Shown: positions 31,740-41,027 of the stretch, in pieces
Numbering within the stretch: position 1 is the first letter of the stretch
Layout of the letters: each line of letters opens with the position of its first letter
Assembly: GCF_004216955.1 (NCBI RefSeq)
Contig: NZ_SGXL01000002.1
Location: 62,001 to 126,000 of the forward strand
DNA length: 64,000 nucleotides
Reading direction: 5' to 3'
Origin: Fictibacillus sp. BK138
GTDB taxonomy: Bacteria; Bacillota; Bacilli; Bacillales; Fictibacillaceae
Position numbers and translations under genes: made by a program
The notes under the pieces: generated by a model
What the model saw: only the letters and a program-made list of their open reading frames with translations
Told to the model about the DNA's origin: nothing
Databases searched by the model: none

Positions 31740-32150
31740 TTAGTGACTCCCATGCTCCTCAGACTTCTCTGCTCCACCATGTTCACCATGGTTCTCAGTC
31801 TTCGGTTCGTCATGTTTGTCGTGTTTTGCGTGGCCTGCTGTCATTACCCAGACAGAGCCGAGAACAATAACGATCGCTACGAACGCTGCGAACAGGATAT
31901 TACCTACCTGTACACGGCCCGTGAGCTTCGTGCTCGTCGAGTTCTCTGTCACGTGCATGAACATTAATAGCTGCAGGGCAGCCTGCAAGAACGCAAATCC
32001 AAAAATGATTATTAAAATCCAAGTTAGCGACAAGTCAGTCCCTAGCGCAATCCATAATGCGAACAGCGTCAACACGATTGATAAAACAAATCCAATCAAG
32101 TGTTTCCAAGGGAATCCGCCATGTCCGTTAGCTGCAGTTTTATTAGCCAT
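31740..32150 (-). CDS. qoxD: Cytochrome aa3 quinol oxidase subunit IV
   Basis: 136 residues with three hydrophobic helices (about 16-36, 42-65, 80-105) and a His/Glu/Lys-rich tail (KHDKHDEPKTENHGEHGG), typical of COX4_pro-type subunit IV; the segment AALQLLMFMHVTE is characteristic. Last gene of qoxABCD, overlapping qoxC by 8 bp. Stabilises the oxidase. Confidence 0.9.
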   Translation of the reverse strand: MANKTAANGHGGFPWKHLIGFVLSIVLTLFALWIALGTDLSLTWILIIIFGFAFLQAALQLLMFMHVTENSTSTKLTGRVQVGNILFAAFVAIVIVLGSVWVMTAGHAKHDKHDEPKTENHGEHGGAEKSEEHGSH

Positions 32151-32763
32151 GATGCATCACCATCCCCATCAGATAAACGGCAGTGAAGATGAAGATCCAC
32201 ACTACGTCTAAGAAGTGCCAGTAAAGACTGGTGATGAAAACTTTTGCAGAAGTGGCAGGCGTCAGACCGCGCTTAGCCACTTGGATCAAGACCATCGTTA
32301 CCCAAAAGATACCGAACGTTACGTGGGCACCGTGAGTTCCTACAAGAACAAAGAATCCTGACCAAGCTGCACTCGTACCGATGTTTGCACCCTCATGAAT
32401 GAAGTGCAAGAATTCCTGAATCTCAAAGTAAAGGAATCCAAGACCTAAACCAAGTGTGATGATCATCCAAAGCATTAAGCCTTTTACATTATGACGGCGC
32501 ATTTCATGAACCGCCAGGCCGCAGGTGAAACTACTTGTTAAAAGCAAGAAGGTTTGAATAAGCAAACTCTTCACTTCAAACAGTTCACCAAGAGCCGGAC
32601 CGTCTGCAATACGATGTGTTAAAACCATATACGTTGCAAATAACGTTGCGAACAACGCAATTTCTGCCCCTAGGAAGATCCAGAAACCGAGAATGTTAAG
32701 ACGCCCGGTCTCCGAACGATACTCTAAAGGCGTGTTGGGGTCGTGTGTTTCTACATGTGCCAT
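32143..32763 (-). CDS. qoxC: Cytochrome aa3 quinol oxidase subunit III
   Basis: 206 residues, five helices. Typical subunit III segments: LNILGFWIFLGAEIALFATLFATY, GTHGAHVTFGIFWV and SLYWHFLDVVWIFIFTAVYL. Has ribosome site GGAGGCGTG. It lies 14 bp after qoxB and overlaps qoxD. Integral membrane subunit of the proton-pumping terminal oxidase. Confidence 0.93.
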   Translation of the reverse strand: MAHVETHDPNTPLEYRSETGRLNILGFWIFLGAEIALFATLFATYMVLTHRIADGPALGELFEVKSLLIQTFLLLTSSFTCGLAVHEMRRHNVKGLMLWMIITLGLGLGFLYFEIQEFLHFIHEGANIGTSAAWSGFFVLVGTHGAHVTFGIFWVTMVLIQVAKRGLTPATSAKVFITSLYWHFLDVVWIFIFTAVYLMGMVMHHG

Positions 32764-32777
32764 TTTTTCACGCCTCC

Positions 32778-34718
32778 TTATTTAGAAATCTTTTCTGTTT
32801 CAATGACTTCTTCTTCACTTACATAATACCCGTCGTCATATTCAAATGAACGGTAAATCAATGTTCCGATAACTCCGATACCACCGAGAATCGCCATCCA
32901 GATCCAGTCAAATACAAAACCAAATCCAAGAACGAAGAAGAACGATCCCATGATAAACGGTACACCAGAGTTGCTAGGCATATGAATCTTTTTAATATCT
33001 TTAGCTGTTAACTTCTCTACCTTGCCTGCCTGCTTCTGTCTCCAGAAATGGTCAAGACCTGTAATCTCTGGAATTTTAGCAAAGTTATAAAATGGCGGCA
33101 TTGCTGAAGGAGTAGACCATTCAAGCGTACGGCCATCCCAAGCGTCACCAGTTGTTTCACGCTTCGCGAAACGGAAGCTGTAGTACATGTTGTAAACGAG
33201 TACTAAGAATGCGATACCCATCATGAATCCACCGATTGTAGAAACCATGTTCAATGGACCCCAGCCAGACTCCTCGCTGTATGTGTACACACGTCTAGGC
33301 ATACCATCAAGACCTAGGAAGTATTGAGGCATGAAACATACGTTAAACCCGATTGTGAACAACCAGAATACCCATTTACCGATACGTTCGTTCAGCTTGT
33401 AGCCAAACATCTTAGGATACCAGTAGATTAAACCAGCGAAACATGCAAATACTGTACCAGCGATCAACACATAGTGGAAGTGAGATACTAAGAAGTATGT
33501 GTTGTGGTACTGATAGTCAGCTGCTGCCATCGCAAGCATGACACCTGTAACACCACCGACTACGAAGTTCACGATAAAACCAAGTGACCATAGCATCGGC
33601 GTCGTAAATTGAATCTTACCTCTGTACATCGTGAACAGCCAGTTAAAGATCTTAACCCCAGTCGGTATACCGATCGCCATCGTTGTGATGGAGAATACAG
33701 AGTTAACGGCTGCACCTGAACCCATCGTAAAGAAGTGATGGACCCAGACCAAGAAACTGTATCCTGCGATAAGAAGCATAGACCAGATCATGGCTTTATA
33801 ACCAAACAATGTTTTTCTAGAGAACGTAGAAATAATTTCTGAGAACATACCGAATGCCGGCAAGATTACGATATATACCTCTGGGTGACCCCATAGCCAG
33901 AAGAGGTTAGCCCAAAGCATATCCATCCCTTCACCTTGAAGAGTGAAGAAGTGGCTTCCGAACAAACGGTCAAATGACATAAGTGCAAGTGCTACCGTTA
34001 AAATCGGGAAAGCGAAAATAATGATAACCATTGTTACGAGTGATGACCATGTGAACATCGGCATACGGAACAACGTCATTCCCGGTGCACGCATCTTTAG
34101 AATCGTAACTAGGAAGTTAATCCCTGTTAGTAGTGTACCGATACCTGCAATCTGCAGACCCCATAAGTAGTAGTTCTGCCCAGGTCCCGGACTAAGTTCG
34201 TTACTCGCAAGCGGCATGTAACTCGTCCAACCTGCTGATGGCGAACCACCGATAACGAACGAGATGTTAAACAGCATCGCTCCGATAAAGAACGTCCAGA
34301 AACTTACTGCGTTTAAATAAGGATAAGCTACGTCACGAGCTCCAATTTGTAATGGAACGACAACGTTAATCAAACCAATTAAGAACGGCATCGCCATGAA
34401 GATGATCATGATCGTACCGTGAGTTGTAAATATCTCGTTATAGTGCTGCGAATCAAGGAACTTCGCATCTGGAACAGCGAGTTGAGTACGCATTAAGAGC
34501 GCATCGACACCACCGCGGAAAAGCATAAGAACCGCAGAAACGATATACATGATACCGAGTTTTTTATGGTCAACAGTCGTTAGCCATTCTGTCCATAGCC
34601 ATTTCCACTTTTTATATCTAGTTAGGTAAAACAGGATCCCCACCATTGTTAAGACAATGGAAACGTCAGCCCCATAGATCAGTGGGTCGCCTGTTACGAA
34701 AAATTCATCCCATTTCAT
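32778..34718 (-). CDS. qoxB: Cytochrome aa3 quinol oxidase subunit I
   Basis: 646 residues, 14-15 helices. Haem-copper ligands are all present: His100 (FTTHGT) for low-spin haem, GHPEVY (His278 with the crosslink-type Tyr282) and VHHFF (His327, His328) for CuB, and SHFHY (His413, His415) for the haem pair. Reduces O2 to water while pumping protons. Length with extra N- and C-terminal helices fits QoxB rather than CtaD. Third last gene of the operon, 18 bp after qoxA. Confidence 0.95.
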   Translation of the reverse strand: MKWDEFFVTGDPLIYGADVSIVLTMVGILFYLTRYKKWKWLWTEWLTTVDHKKLGIMYIVSAVLMLFRGGVDALLMRTQLAVPDAKFLDSQHYNEIFTTHGTIMIIFMAMPFLIGLINVVVPLQIGARDVAYPYLNAVSFWTFFIGAMLFNISFVIGGSPSAGWTSYMPLASNELSPGPGQNYYLWGLQIAGIGTLLTGINFLVTILKMRAPGMTLFRMPMFTWSSLVTMVIIIFAFPILTVALALMSFDRLFGSHFFTLQGEGMDMLWANLFWLWGHPEVYIVILPAFGMFSEIISTFSRKTLFGYKAMIWSMLLIAGYSFLVWVHHFFTMGSGAAVNSVFSITTMAIGIPTGVKIFNWLFTMYRGKIQFTTPMLWSLGFIVNFVVGGVTGVMLAMAAADYQYHNTYFLVSHFHYVLIAGTVFACFAGLIYWYPKMFGYKLNERIGKWVFWLFTIGFNVCFMPQYFLGLDGMPRRVYTYSEESGWGPLNMVSTIGGFMMGIAFLVLVYNMYYSFRFAKRETTGDAWDGRTLEWSTPSAMPPFYNFAKIPEITGLDHFWRQKQAGKVEKLTAKDIKKIHMPSNSGVPFIMGSFFFVLGFGFVFDWIWMAILGGIGVIGTLIYRSFEYDDGYYVSEEEVIETEKISK

Positions 34719-34736
34719 ATTAAGTTGCCTCCTCTG

Positions 34737-35711
34737 TTAATGGGCATGTGAATCCCCATGAGACTCTGATTCTTCTTGTTGTTCTTGTTTCTTTTTCTTT
34801 TCTTCTTCACGTTTCTCTTTTGCTGCTTTCGAGTGAGGAATTAACGGCTCATAGCCTAATCGCTCTCGAGCTTTAAGCGCATAATCAGCTTGATCAGCAT
34901 GGTTAACAAATCCTAAGTGAGTAGAAGAGAACGTCATTTCTTTCACGTGGCCAGGAAGCATCAGCTTGTCGTACTGCTCTTTCGTTAGTTCAGGAGCATC
35001 AGCTTTCGTTTCACTCGCCCACTTTTCAAATTCTTCATCAGACATAGCCATTACATCAAACGTATGATCTGTAAAACCTTCTCCTGTAAAGTTGGAGTTT
35101 CGTCCTTCATACGTTCCTTGCTCATCGGCTTGCAAGTAAAGTTCTGTTTCCATACCAGCCATCGCATATTTTTGGCCGCCTAGTTGAGGAACCCAAAATG
35201 ATGCCATAGAATCGGCTGAAGTCAGTTTAAATAGAACAGGTCGATCTTCAGGGATATGAAGATAGTTTACTGTCTCAATGTCTTGCTCAGGGTAAGTGAA
35301 GACCCATTTCCAATCCACGGATGTTGCATGAATCACCAATGGCTTTTGATCTTTCGTCTCTGCAGGAGGTCCCTCAAGAGAATAGATCGTTTTAACCGTT
35401 GGAATCGATAAAGCAACAACAATTATAATAGGAATGATCCACCAAATCGTCTCAAGCAAATGACTTCCTTCATTATCAGGATCATAGCCCTTATGATTTT
35501 TGCGATCACGATATTTATAAACAATAAAAGCTGTAAGTGCATATACAACTAGCAAGATAAATAACATAAACCAGATCGAATACATAATAAGATCCTTCTG
35601 CTGCTCACCAACAGGTCCTTTTGGATCTAAAACCACCATATCGCTGCAGCCGCTTAGCATGAACACGGCCATCAATAACCCGATTGTTAAAAACGGCTTT
35701 AACCGTTGCAT
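34737..35711 (-). CDS. qoxA: Cytochrome aa3 quinol oxidase subunit II
   Basis: 324 residues from ATG 35711 (GGAAGGTGG 8 nt upstream); the longer frame would read through the leader. Lipobox FMLSGCSD, two helices (about 45-70 and 87-110), then the cupredoxin domain (VIHATSVDWKWVFTYPEQ). The CuA-binding Cys-x3-Cys set is missing, which marks a quinol rather than cytochrome c oxidase. The C-terminus is a long Lys/Glu/Gln/His tail. Oxidises menaquinol at the outer face. Confidence 0.94.
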   Translation of the reverse strand: MQRLKPFLTIGLLMAVFMLSGCSDMVVLDPKGPVGEQQKDLIMYSIWFMLFILLVVYALTAFIVYKYRDRKNHKGYDPDNEGSHLLETIWWIIPIIIVVALSIPTVKTIYSLEGPPAETKDQKPLVIHATSVDWKWVFTYPEQDIETVNYLHIPEDRPVLFKLTSADSMASFWVPQLGGQKYAMAGMETELYLQADEQGTYEGRNSNFTGEGFTDHTFDVMAMSDEEFEKWASETKADAPELTKEQYDKLMLPGHVKEMTFSSTHLGFVNHADQADYALKARERLGYEPLIPHSKAAKEKREEEKKKKQEQQEESESHGDSHAH

Positions 35712-35785
35712 CACCAGGTCCACCTTCCTTTCTCTATTTAAAAGCATTTCTTTTTGCCTTTTATAAATCGATCGAACCAAAAGTG

Positions 35786-35814
35786 ATTATAGTACATTGT
35801 GAAACAAATCACAA
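35786..35814 (-). promoter_or_regulatory. qox promoter overlapped by a Rex-type operator
   Basis: TTGTGA (35814-35809), 17-bp spacer, TATAAT (35791-35786) on the minus strand. The 18-bp palindrome TTGTGATTTGTTTCACAA (35814-35797) covers the -35 and much of the spacer and matches the Rex consensus TTGTGAAnnnnTTCACAA except at the two inner bases. Confidence 0.8.
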
Positions 35815-36080
35815 TGGATATCAAAGGCAAAACCAAATGACAAAAAACCTTTGCCTTCATAGTATCAGAATCGCTCCAAATGTGGTTTATCCGTAATTAA
35901 ATGTCACGAGAACTTCAAATAAAGCTCACAACTTTATCACAGTTTTGACATACAATGTTCACGAATTTGGAAGAGCCTTCATCTGCTGGTAATAAGATAT
36001 CCTCTTTTAGAAAGTTCAGTTTTTAATTTTTACCCTAATTGGAAAGGCTTCACACCTTTTTAGTGAATATTTACAAACAA
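35815..36080. other. Intergenic region upstream of qox
   Basis: Apart from a long inverted pair (AAAGGCAAA at 35823 with TTTGCCTT at 35853) nothing is recognised. The inverted pair has no T-run and could be a remnant hairpin. Confidence 0.4.
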
Positions 36081-36120
36081 AATAAAGCACAGGATAACAA
36101 TATCCTGCGCTTTATTTTTT
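36081..36120 (-). terminator. Terminator of the Cys-rich protein gene
   Basis: AATAAAGC-CAGGATA / TATCCTG-GCTTTATT long stem with A/T runs on both sides, usable in both directions. Confidence 0.9.
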
Positions 36121-36125
36121 GTATT

Positions 36126-37004
36126 TTATCTAATGATCCTATTCAAATTTGTCTGCTGTCCATTCACAGGTAGCTGGTTCCCTAATCTTACAGAAGTGAT
36201 CGAACAAATGGGAATAAGGATGGGTATAGCAAGCTGCAGAATGATTGTACCGCAATTTACCTTTACGATTCTTCCGACTTCGATAAAATTACCTTCTGTA
36301 GTAAGGGTAACTTCCTTCCCAATGCAGTCTTTCAACTCATCTCTAAGTGCTTCAGTGCAACTATCATTTACACATTCACAGTGACAATCTAATTTACAAT
36401 CCCTTGTTTGATTCGTCATATTGCAAACAGAACTTGGATTAATAAACTGAATCACACTCGAAATGGCGCATATAGAAAAGATAAACGGCGTTCCTGTTAG
36501 ACTGTCTCTTAAAACAATAAAACCGCAGCTTACCTTCAATAATGCCCCATTAAACGGACCATCTGGAGTCGTGATTCCAATTTCCTTTTCAATACAATCT
36601 TGCAGTGCTTCTCTTAGTTCTCTTATACACTCATTCTCTGTGCACTTACACTTGCAGATCGAGCATGTTTCATCCTGCTTTTTCACGAATTCACACACGG
36701 TGGGTTGAGACGGATTAAATGCATTGTCGCATGCGAAGCTAATAATATCACATATTTTTATTAATAACGGACCTGTAATCTGCGGAGTTTCACTTTCAAC
36801 AATAATTGTTCCGCAATCCACTTTGATTAATCTTCCGACAATAAAGCGCACATTTGGGATACTGGCTCTCGAAAGTAATGTAATTCTTCTTCCCACAATT
36901 TTTCTTAACTGCTCTCTCAGCTCTCTCGTACATATACTCTCACCGCACTGGCATCTATCACATTTTAATTTTCTATGGTTAGGGTTCACATTACCGCAAC
37001 TCAA
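36126..37004 (-). CDS. Triplicated Cys-rich protein, probable spore coat component
   Basis: About 292 residues. GGAGG at 37013-37017 is 8 nt from TTG 37004 and 5 nt from GTG 37007; either may start the protein. Three tandem modules (about 20-98, 119-192 and 208-280 counted from the longest frame) each have a Cys cluster (such as CDRCQCGESIC, CKCKCTENEC, CHCECVNDSC), a charged helix (TRELREQLRK), and a small beta unit ending xGRLIKVDCGTIIV...ICDIIS that resembles the Sm-like barrels of coat proteins such as CotB-type/DUF2642. About 26 Cys in total. A SigK-like promoter just upstream supports mother-cell expression. Family not recognised by name. Confidence 0.75.
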   Translation of the reverse strand: MSCGNVNPNHRKLKCDRCQCGESICTRELREQLRKIVGRRITLLSRASIPNVRFIVGRLIKVDCGTIIVESETPQITGPLLIKICDIISFACDNAFNPSQPTVCEFVKKQDETCSICKCKCTENECIRELREALQDCIEKEIGITTPDGPFNGALLKVSCGFIVLRDSLTGTPFIFSICAISSVIQFINPSSVCNMTNQTRDCKLDCHCECVNDSCTEALRDELKDCIGKEVTLTTEGNFIEVGRIVKVNCGTIILQLAIPILIPICSITSVRLGNQLPVNGQQTNLNRIIR

Positions 37005-37038
37005 CACGAGTTCCTCCACTCAAATTTTAAACTTTATG

Positions 37039-37067
37039 TATTCTATGCAAGTACTAGGACAACCGTT
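37039..37067 (-). promoter_or_regulatory. SigK-like promoter of the Cys-rich protein gene
   Basis: AACG (37067-37064), 16-bp spacer, CATAGAATA (37047-37039) on the minus strand; the -10 is a perfect CATAnnnTA and the spacing equals that of the two gerP promoters. Confidence 0.75.
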
Positions 37068-37076
37068 CAAGCAGAC

Positions 37077-37110
37077 AAAAAAACGACCCTGCCACTAGGC
37101 AAGATCGTCT
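37077..37110 (-). terminator. Terminator of tcyP
   Basis: Minus strand ACGA-TCTTGCC-tag-TGGCAGGGTCGT followed by TTTTTTT. Confidence 0.85.
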
Positions 37111-37123
37111 CACTTTTCAGTTC

Positions 37124-38512
37124 TTATGCACTTACTTCAACTTGATTTTCACTGTCATTATAAGCATCTGTATCTAATTGTTTCTGAACTTTGCTTGTTA
37201 ATAGTCCAGATGTCATCGCACCGCTTACGTTAACTGCCGTACGGCCCATGTCAATCAATGGTTCAACCGAGATCAATAGACCGGCAAGTGCAATCGGAAG
37301 GTCCATCGCAGACAATACGAGGATTGCTGCAAATGTTGCTCCACCACCTACACCCGCTACCCCAAACGAGCTAAGCGCTACAACTACAACGAGCGTCAAC
37401 AAGAACGATGGTGACAGAGGATCGATTCCTACAGTTGGAGCGATCATAACTGCAAGCATCGCCGGATAGATTCCTGCACAGCCGTTCTGACCGATCGAAA
37501 GTCCGAATGAACCTGAGAAGTTCGCAATTCCGTCAGGCACACCCATGCTCTTTTGTGTACGGATATTTAATGGAAGTGCACCAGCACTCGTACGTGATGT
37601 GAAAGCAAAAGACAGTACCGGAAAAGATTTCTTCATATATGTGATTGGATTCAACCCAGCAAACGTTAACAATAACAAGTGAATTCCAAACATAATCAAC
37701 AGTGCTACATAGGAAGCAATGACAAACTTGCCAAGCTTCGCGATTGCGCCCATATCACTAAGCGCAACAGTCTTCGTCATTAAAGCCAGCACTCCGTATG
37801 GTGTTAAGCGAAGAATTAATGTAACAACACGCATGATCACAGAGTAAAACGCATCCACAATCTTTGCAAAGAGCTCAGCATGTTCTTCCTGCTTCCGCTT
37901 CACTCCAAGGTACGCTACTCCCAAGAATGCCGCAAAGATAACAACAGCAATCGTAGATGTAGGTCTAGCTCCTGTAAAATCTAAAAACGGATTAGCTGGC
38001 AGCAAGGATAGAATCTGCTGCGGCAATGTAAGGTCTTTGACCTGTTCAAAAGTACCCTCCATCTGCTCACCGCGCGCTGTTTCAGCGTCACCTTGCTCGA
38101 TCTGGACCGCTTCAAGATCGAACGCCACGGATGTTCCAATTCCGACAACAGCTGCAATAGCTGTTGTTCCTACAAGAATACCAATGATCAATCCGCTTAA
38201 TTTTCCGATATTTCCTTTAAGATTTAAACGCGTAAATGCTGAAAGGATCGAAATGAACACGAGCGGCATCACGATCATTTTTAAGAACGTTACATAACCG
38301 CCGCCTACTAGATTGAACCAATCAGTAGATTTTGAAGCAACTTCAGAATCAGCACCATAACCGTACTGAAGTACAAGACCGAAAAGAATACCTAATCCAA
38401 GACCTGTGAATACACGTTTCGAAAAAGAAACGTGCTTCTTTTGCATGTAAAACAACACACCCAAAAGTATAAGCATAATTGCAATGTTTGATAAAACTAA
38501 GTAAGTAGTCAC
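37124..38512 (-). CDS. tcyP: L-cystine transporter TcyP (sodium:dicarboxylate symporter family)
   Basis: 462 residues from GTG with GGGGGG 8 nt upstream. DAACS fold with about eight helices and two re-entrant loops; the family motifs FAFTSRTSAGALPLNIRTQK, GLSIGQNGCAGIYPAML, SSFGVAGVGGGATFAAI and EPLIDMGRTAVNVSG closely follow B. subtilis TcyP, a proton/sodium-coupled cystine importer. Monocistronic with its own promoter and terminator. No S-box or Cys riboswitch is seen upstream. Confidence 0.92.
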   Translation of the reverse strand: MTTYLVLSNIAIMLILLGVLFYMQKKHVSFSKRVFTGLGLGILFGLVLQYGYGADSEVASKSTDWFNLVGGGYVTFLKMIVMPLVFISILSAFTRLNLKGNIGKLSGLIIGILVGTTAIAAVVGIGTSVAFDLEAVQIEQGDAETARGEQMEGTFEQVKDLTLPQQILSLLPANPFLDFTGARPTSTIAVVIFAAFLGVAYLGVKRKQEEHAELFAKIVDAFYSVIMRVVTLILRLTPYGVLALMTKTVALSDMGAIAKLGKFVIASYVALLIMFGIHLLLLTFAGLNPITYMKKSFPVLSFAFTSRTSAGALPLNIRTQKSMGVPDGIANFSGSFGLSIGQNGCAGIYPAMLAVMIAPTVGIDPLSPSFLLTLVVVVALSSFGVAGVGGGATFAAILVLSAMDLPIALAGLLISVEPLIDMGRTAVNVSGAMTSGLLTSKVQKQLDTDAYNDSENQVEVSA

Positions 38513-38542
38513 CTACAAGTCCCCCCTTTAGTTAACTAAAAT

Positions 38543-38571
38543 ATATTAATACAATAAAACCCATCTGTAAA
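38543..38571 (-). promoter_or_regulatory. tcyP promoter
   Basis: TTTACA (38571-38566), 17-bp spacer, TAATAT (38548-38543) on the minus strand, about 30 bp upstream of the GTG. An orphan AAAGGAGGTGG without a start codon lies at 38601-38611 on the same strand. Confidence 0.65.
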
Positions 38572-38798
38572 GTAGGAATTACTGAGGGAAATTTTGCGGC
38601 CACCTCCTTTGCAAAATAAAAAGCCCAGCACTTCCGAATAGAAAGAGCGAGCTTTAGTGTCATTTGTGTCTGGTTTATTAGTGTGTTTATTTAGTTGTGT
38701 TTCAGATATATTCTTTAAAGAAATAAATTATGCTTGTTTTTGTAGCAAATTCATATGAGCAGGTGCTAAAATTTGGATATATAAAAGGAGGTCAAGCT

Positions 38799-39368
38799 AT
38801 GAAAAAAGTTTTGCTGTTCGTGTATGATTCATTCGCTGAATTTGAAATTTCAATTTTAATCACGTGTTTAAATGGTTCTGACTATGAATTAGTCACATGC
38901 TCACCGTATTCTTCCGGCAGAGCGGTCACATCAGCCGGAAAATTGAAGATCATGCCTGATATAACAATCAATGAAGTTGATCCAGACGATTACGCAGCAC
39001 TTATCATTCCAGGCGGAAATCCCTATCACTTACTAGAGGACACGAGTGTAACAAACATGATTCGTACATTTTTCGATAGCCATAAACTGATTGGAGCGAT
39101 ATGCGGAGGCCCAGCTTTACTGGGGGCTGCCGGTATTTTAAACCATGTAAAATATACCGCTTCCCTCACTCAGGATGATACACAGTATCTGCCCGTTATG
39201 AATTGGGACAACAAAGAAGAAGAACATCTTGTTACAGGTCAAAATGTAGTCACTGCAACAGGCTCAAACTATGTCATTTTCGCTGAAGAAGTATTGCGTC
39301 ATCTTAATATCGTACCTGCTGAAGAAAAAAGTCCCCTGCAATATTTTAAAGAACCTTCTATGTCATAA
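38799..39368 (+). CDS. DJ-1/PfpI family protein
   Basis: 189 residues; ATG 38799 has AAAAGGAGGT 7 nt upstream, so the longer frame is rejected. Class I glutamine amidotransferase-like fold: KKVLLFVYDSFAEFEI, IIPGGNPYHLLED, and the nucleophile elbow AICGGPALLGAAG (Cys), followed by TATGSNYVIFAEEVL. Homologues act as chaperone/deglycase-like or hydrolase enzymes of the oxidative-stress response; the exact activity is not predictable. Its 3' end overlaps the convergent MTHFS-like gene by 6 bp. Confidence 0.86.
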   Translation: MKKVLLFVYDSFAEFEISILITCLNGSDYELVTCSPYSSGRAVTSAGKLKIMPDITINEVDPDDYAALIIPGGNPYHLLEDTSVTNMIRTFFDSHKLIGAICGGPALLGAAGILNHVKYTASLTQDDTQYLPVMNWDNKEEEHLVTGQNVVTATGSNYVIFAEEVLRHLNIVPAEEKSPLQYFKEPSMS

Positions 39369-40085
39369 CTTTTTATTAGAAATCAATTCTTTAATTTCCT
39401 TTAAAACGGGCATGGTCTCCATGTCCTCTTCACTTACCTCTGCCCAAACAATCCCTGTCGGTTTTGGATAAGGTGATTTTGTTTCAATCAATCCTTTTTC
39501 TGTCGCAATCCAATCCACGGTTAAGTCAAATACATCTACAGGAATTTCATCATCAACCATCTGAGCACTTTGTATGGAAGTGATCACGGGCACTTCTTTG
39601 TTCCCAAGCTCACGGATAATCGCATATTCCCTGTCTGCATATCCTTCACCTTTTCCAAGTCTTCTGCCATCACGATGGATCGCAACAGATCCTACCACAA
39701 TCAAGTCGATCGAAGGCATCTTAGATAAAGGTATTACTTTTCCATAGTTCATAATGCTCGAAAGACTTGCCGCTTTCCTTTCCTCACCCTTTGGAACCCA
39801 CTCTGGCTTCACTTGAATGAAACCATCCTTAAGTCTTGGCGTTGGTACGAGCAACATTTTTCCATCTTTTAAAATTTGAGTTCTAAGCGGCAGCTGAGGT
39901 GAATCAGGGTTTACTTTAATGATTCCAGCCTCTTTGTACTCCGGCATTTCGGTTATGTATTTTGCAGCAGCCTCCGCCCCTTTGAAGTTCGGTATCCGAT
40001 TTGTTAAAGGAAACGGAAATCTTCCAAGTTTTTCTTCAGTCAGCTTGCTCCAAACTTTATGCCTGATTTCATCCTTTTGGTTCAT
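39363..40085 (-). CDS. 5-formyltetrahydrofolate cyclo-ligase family protein
   Basis: 240 residues, ATG with AAAGGAG upstream. Contains LLVPTPRLKDGFIQVKP and the family core DLIVVGSVAIHRDGRRLGKGEGYADREYAIIREL, with the nucleotide-binding GKGEGYAD in place of the classic GxGGGYYD. This places it in the MTHFS-like/MTHFSD branch rather than the canonical 190-residue enzyme, so folate activity is uncertain. Monocistronic. Confidence 0.83.
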   Translation of the reverse strand: MNQKDEIRHKVWSKLTEEKLGRFPFPLTNRIPNFKGAEAAAKYITEMPEYKEAGIIKVNPDSPQLPLRTQILKDGKMLLVPTPRLKDGFIQVKPEWVPKGEERKAASLSSIMNYGKVIPLSKMPSIDLIVVGSVAIHRDGRRLGKGEGYADREYAIIRELGNKEVPVITSIQSAQMVDDEIPVDVFDLTVDWIATEKGLIETKSPYPKPTGIVWAEVSEEDMETMPVLKEIKELISNKKL

Positions 40086-40208
40086 TTATACTCTCCTTTC
40101 ATCTATTTAGGATAAAAGTCACCGATAAAAAAGAGGACTATTCTCCTGTTTAGCGTAATAAATTGAGTGGGGGAAAGAAATTAATGCTGAAATGGGGGGA
40201 TTTTTTAT

Positions 40209-40661
40209 ATGACGTTATACGGAACACTTGTCTTGATTCACATTATTGCGGCTATTGTCGGCCTTGGAGCAAGCTTTGCCATGCCTGTCGTTACAAAATT
40301 CGCAAAAACAGCCAGCCAGGCCAGGTTTGCACTTGAGCTTAACGCAAAGATTGAAACCTTTCCGAAGATCGGAAGCTTAACACTTCTTGCAACTGGACTT
40401 TTATTAGGTTATTTAAATTCTGCACTATTTAGTGAAGTTTGGTACATCTCATCGCTTGTTATCTATGTTCTGGCACAAGTACTTGTAATCGGCATCATAC
40501 CTAAGAAACAAAAACAAATGAACGAAATTCTTGCTTCACATGAAGGCGATGAACTGCCCGATACTTATCGGACCATTGATAAACAGCTTGACCCCTATGT
40601 TTATCTTTTACACGGCTTAGCTGTAGTATTGATCGTTTTAATGGTCGTAAAACCTTTTTAG
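40209..40661 (+). CDS. DUF2269-like membrane protein
   Basis: 150 residues with four helices (about 4-24, 50-68, 78-98, 130-148). Start LYGTLVLIHIIAAIVGLGASFAMPVV and the His in the first helix fit the DUF2269 group. GGGGGATTTTTT precedes the ATG. Function unknown; a role as redox or haem-associated membrane protein is only speculation based on the His residues. Followed by a small gene. Confidence 0.75.
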   Translation: MTLYGTLVLIHIIAAIVGLGASFAMPVVTKFAKTASQARFALELNAKIETFPKIGSLTLLATGLLLGYLNSALFSEVWYISSLVIYVLAQVLVIGIIPKKQKQMNEILASHEGDELPDTYRTIDKQLDPYVYLLHGLAVVLIVLMVVKPF

Positions 40662-40725
40662 GTGTTCATAAATTCTCCCTCTCTTGGACACAATACGGTG
40701 TAAAGAGACGAGGAGTGAAAAACAC

Positions 40726-40887
40726 ATGGCACGCGGAAAAGAATTCGAACATAAGAAAAAGGGCCATCCGGGCCGTTTTCCTGACAACACACTGCAAAAC
40801 AGACTCGTTCAAAAAAGTGACGAGACTGACTCAGCAAACCTAGCTACAAAGGAAGCTTTTAAAAATCGTACTGGTGAACAAGAATAA
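40726..40887 (+). CDS. Small hydrophilic protein, hypothetical
   Basis: 53 residues (MARGKEFEHKKKGHPGRFPD..). ATG 40726 with GAGGAG 10 nt upstream; the longer frame begins before the ribosome site. Very polar, with a basic Lys/His/Gly N-terminal third and a mixed-charge remainder; no hydrophobic segment. It looks like a small conserved Bacillus protein, but I cannot name it. Lies 64 bp after the DUF2269-like gene and has its own terminator. Confidence 0.68.
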   Translation: MARGKEFEHKKKGHPGRFPDNTLQNRLVQKSDETDSANLATKEAFKNRTGEQE

Positions 40888-40893
40888 TAAACG

Positions 40894-40934
40894 AGCAGCA
40901 CTCATGGAATTTTTCTCCTTGGGTGCTTTTTCAT
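40894..40934 (+). terminator. Terminator
   Basis: AGCAGCACTCATGGA / TCCTTGGGTGCT imperfect stem followed by TTTTTC. Confidence 0.7.
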
Positions 40935-41027
40935 TGTCACGATTCGTCATACACCTATTGAGTTCCTTCCCCATTCAATACTATAATCAAGAGGGTACAA
41001 ATTACTGACAGAAAAGGTGTTATATAG

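Noticed and set aside
35821-35862. Terminator or attenuator (AAAGGCAAA ... TTTGCCTT)
   Set aside because: Lies upstream of the qox promoter, has a long loop and no T-run.
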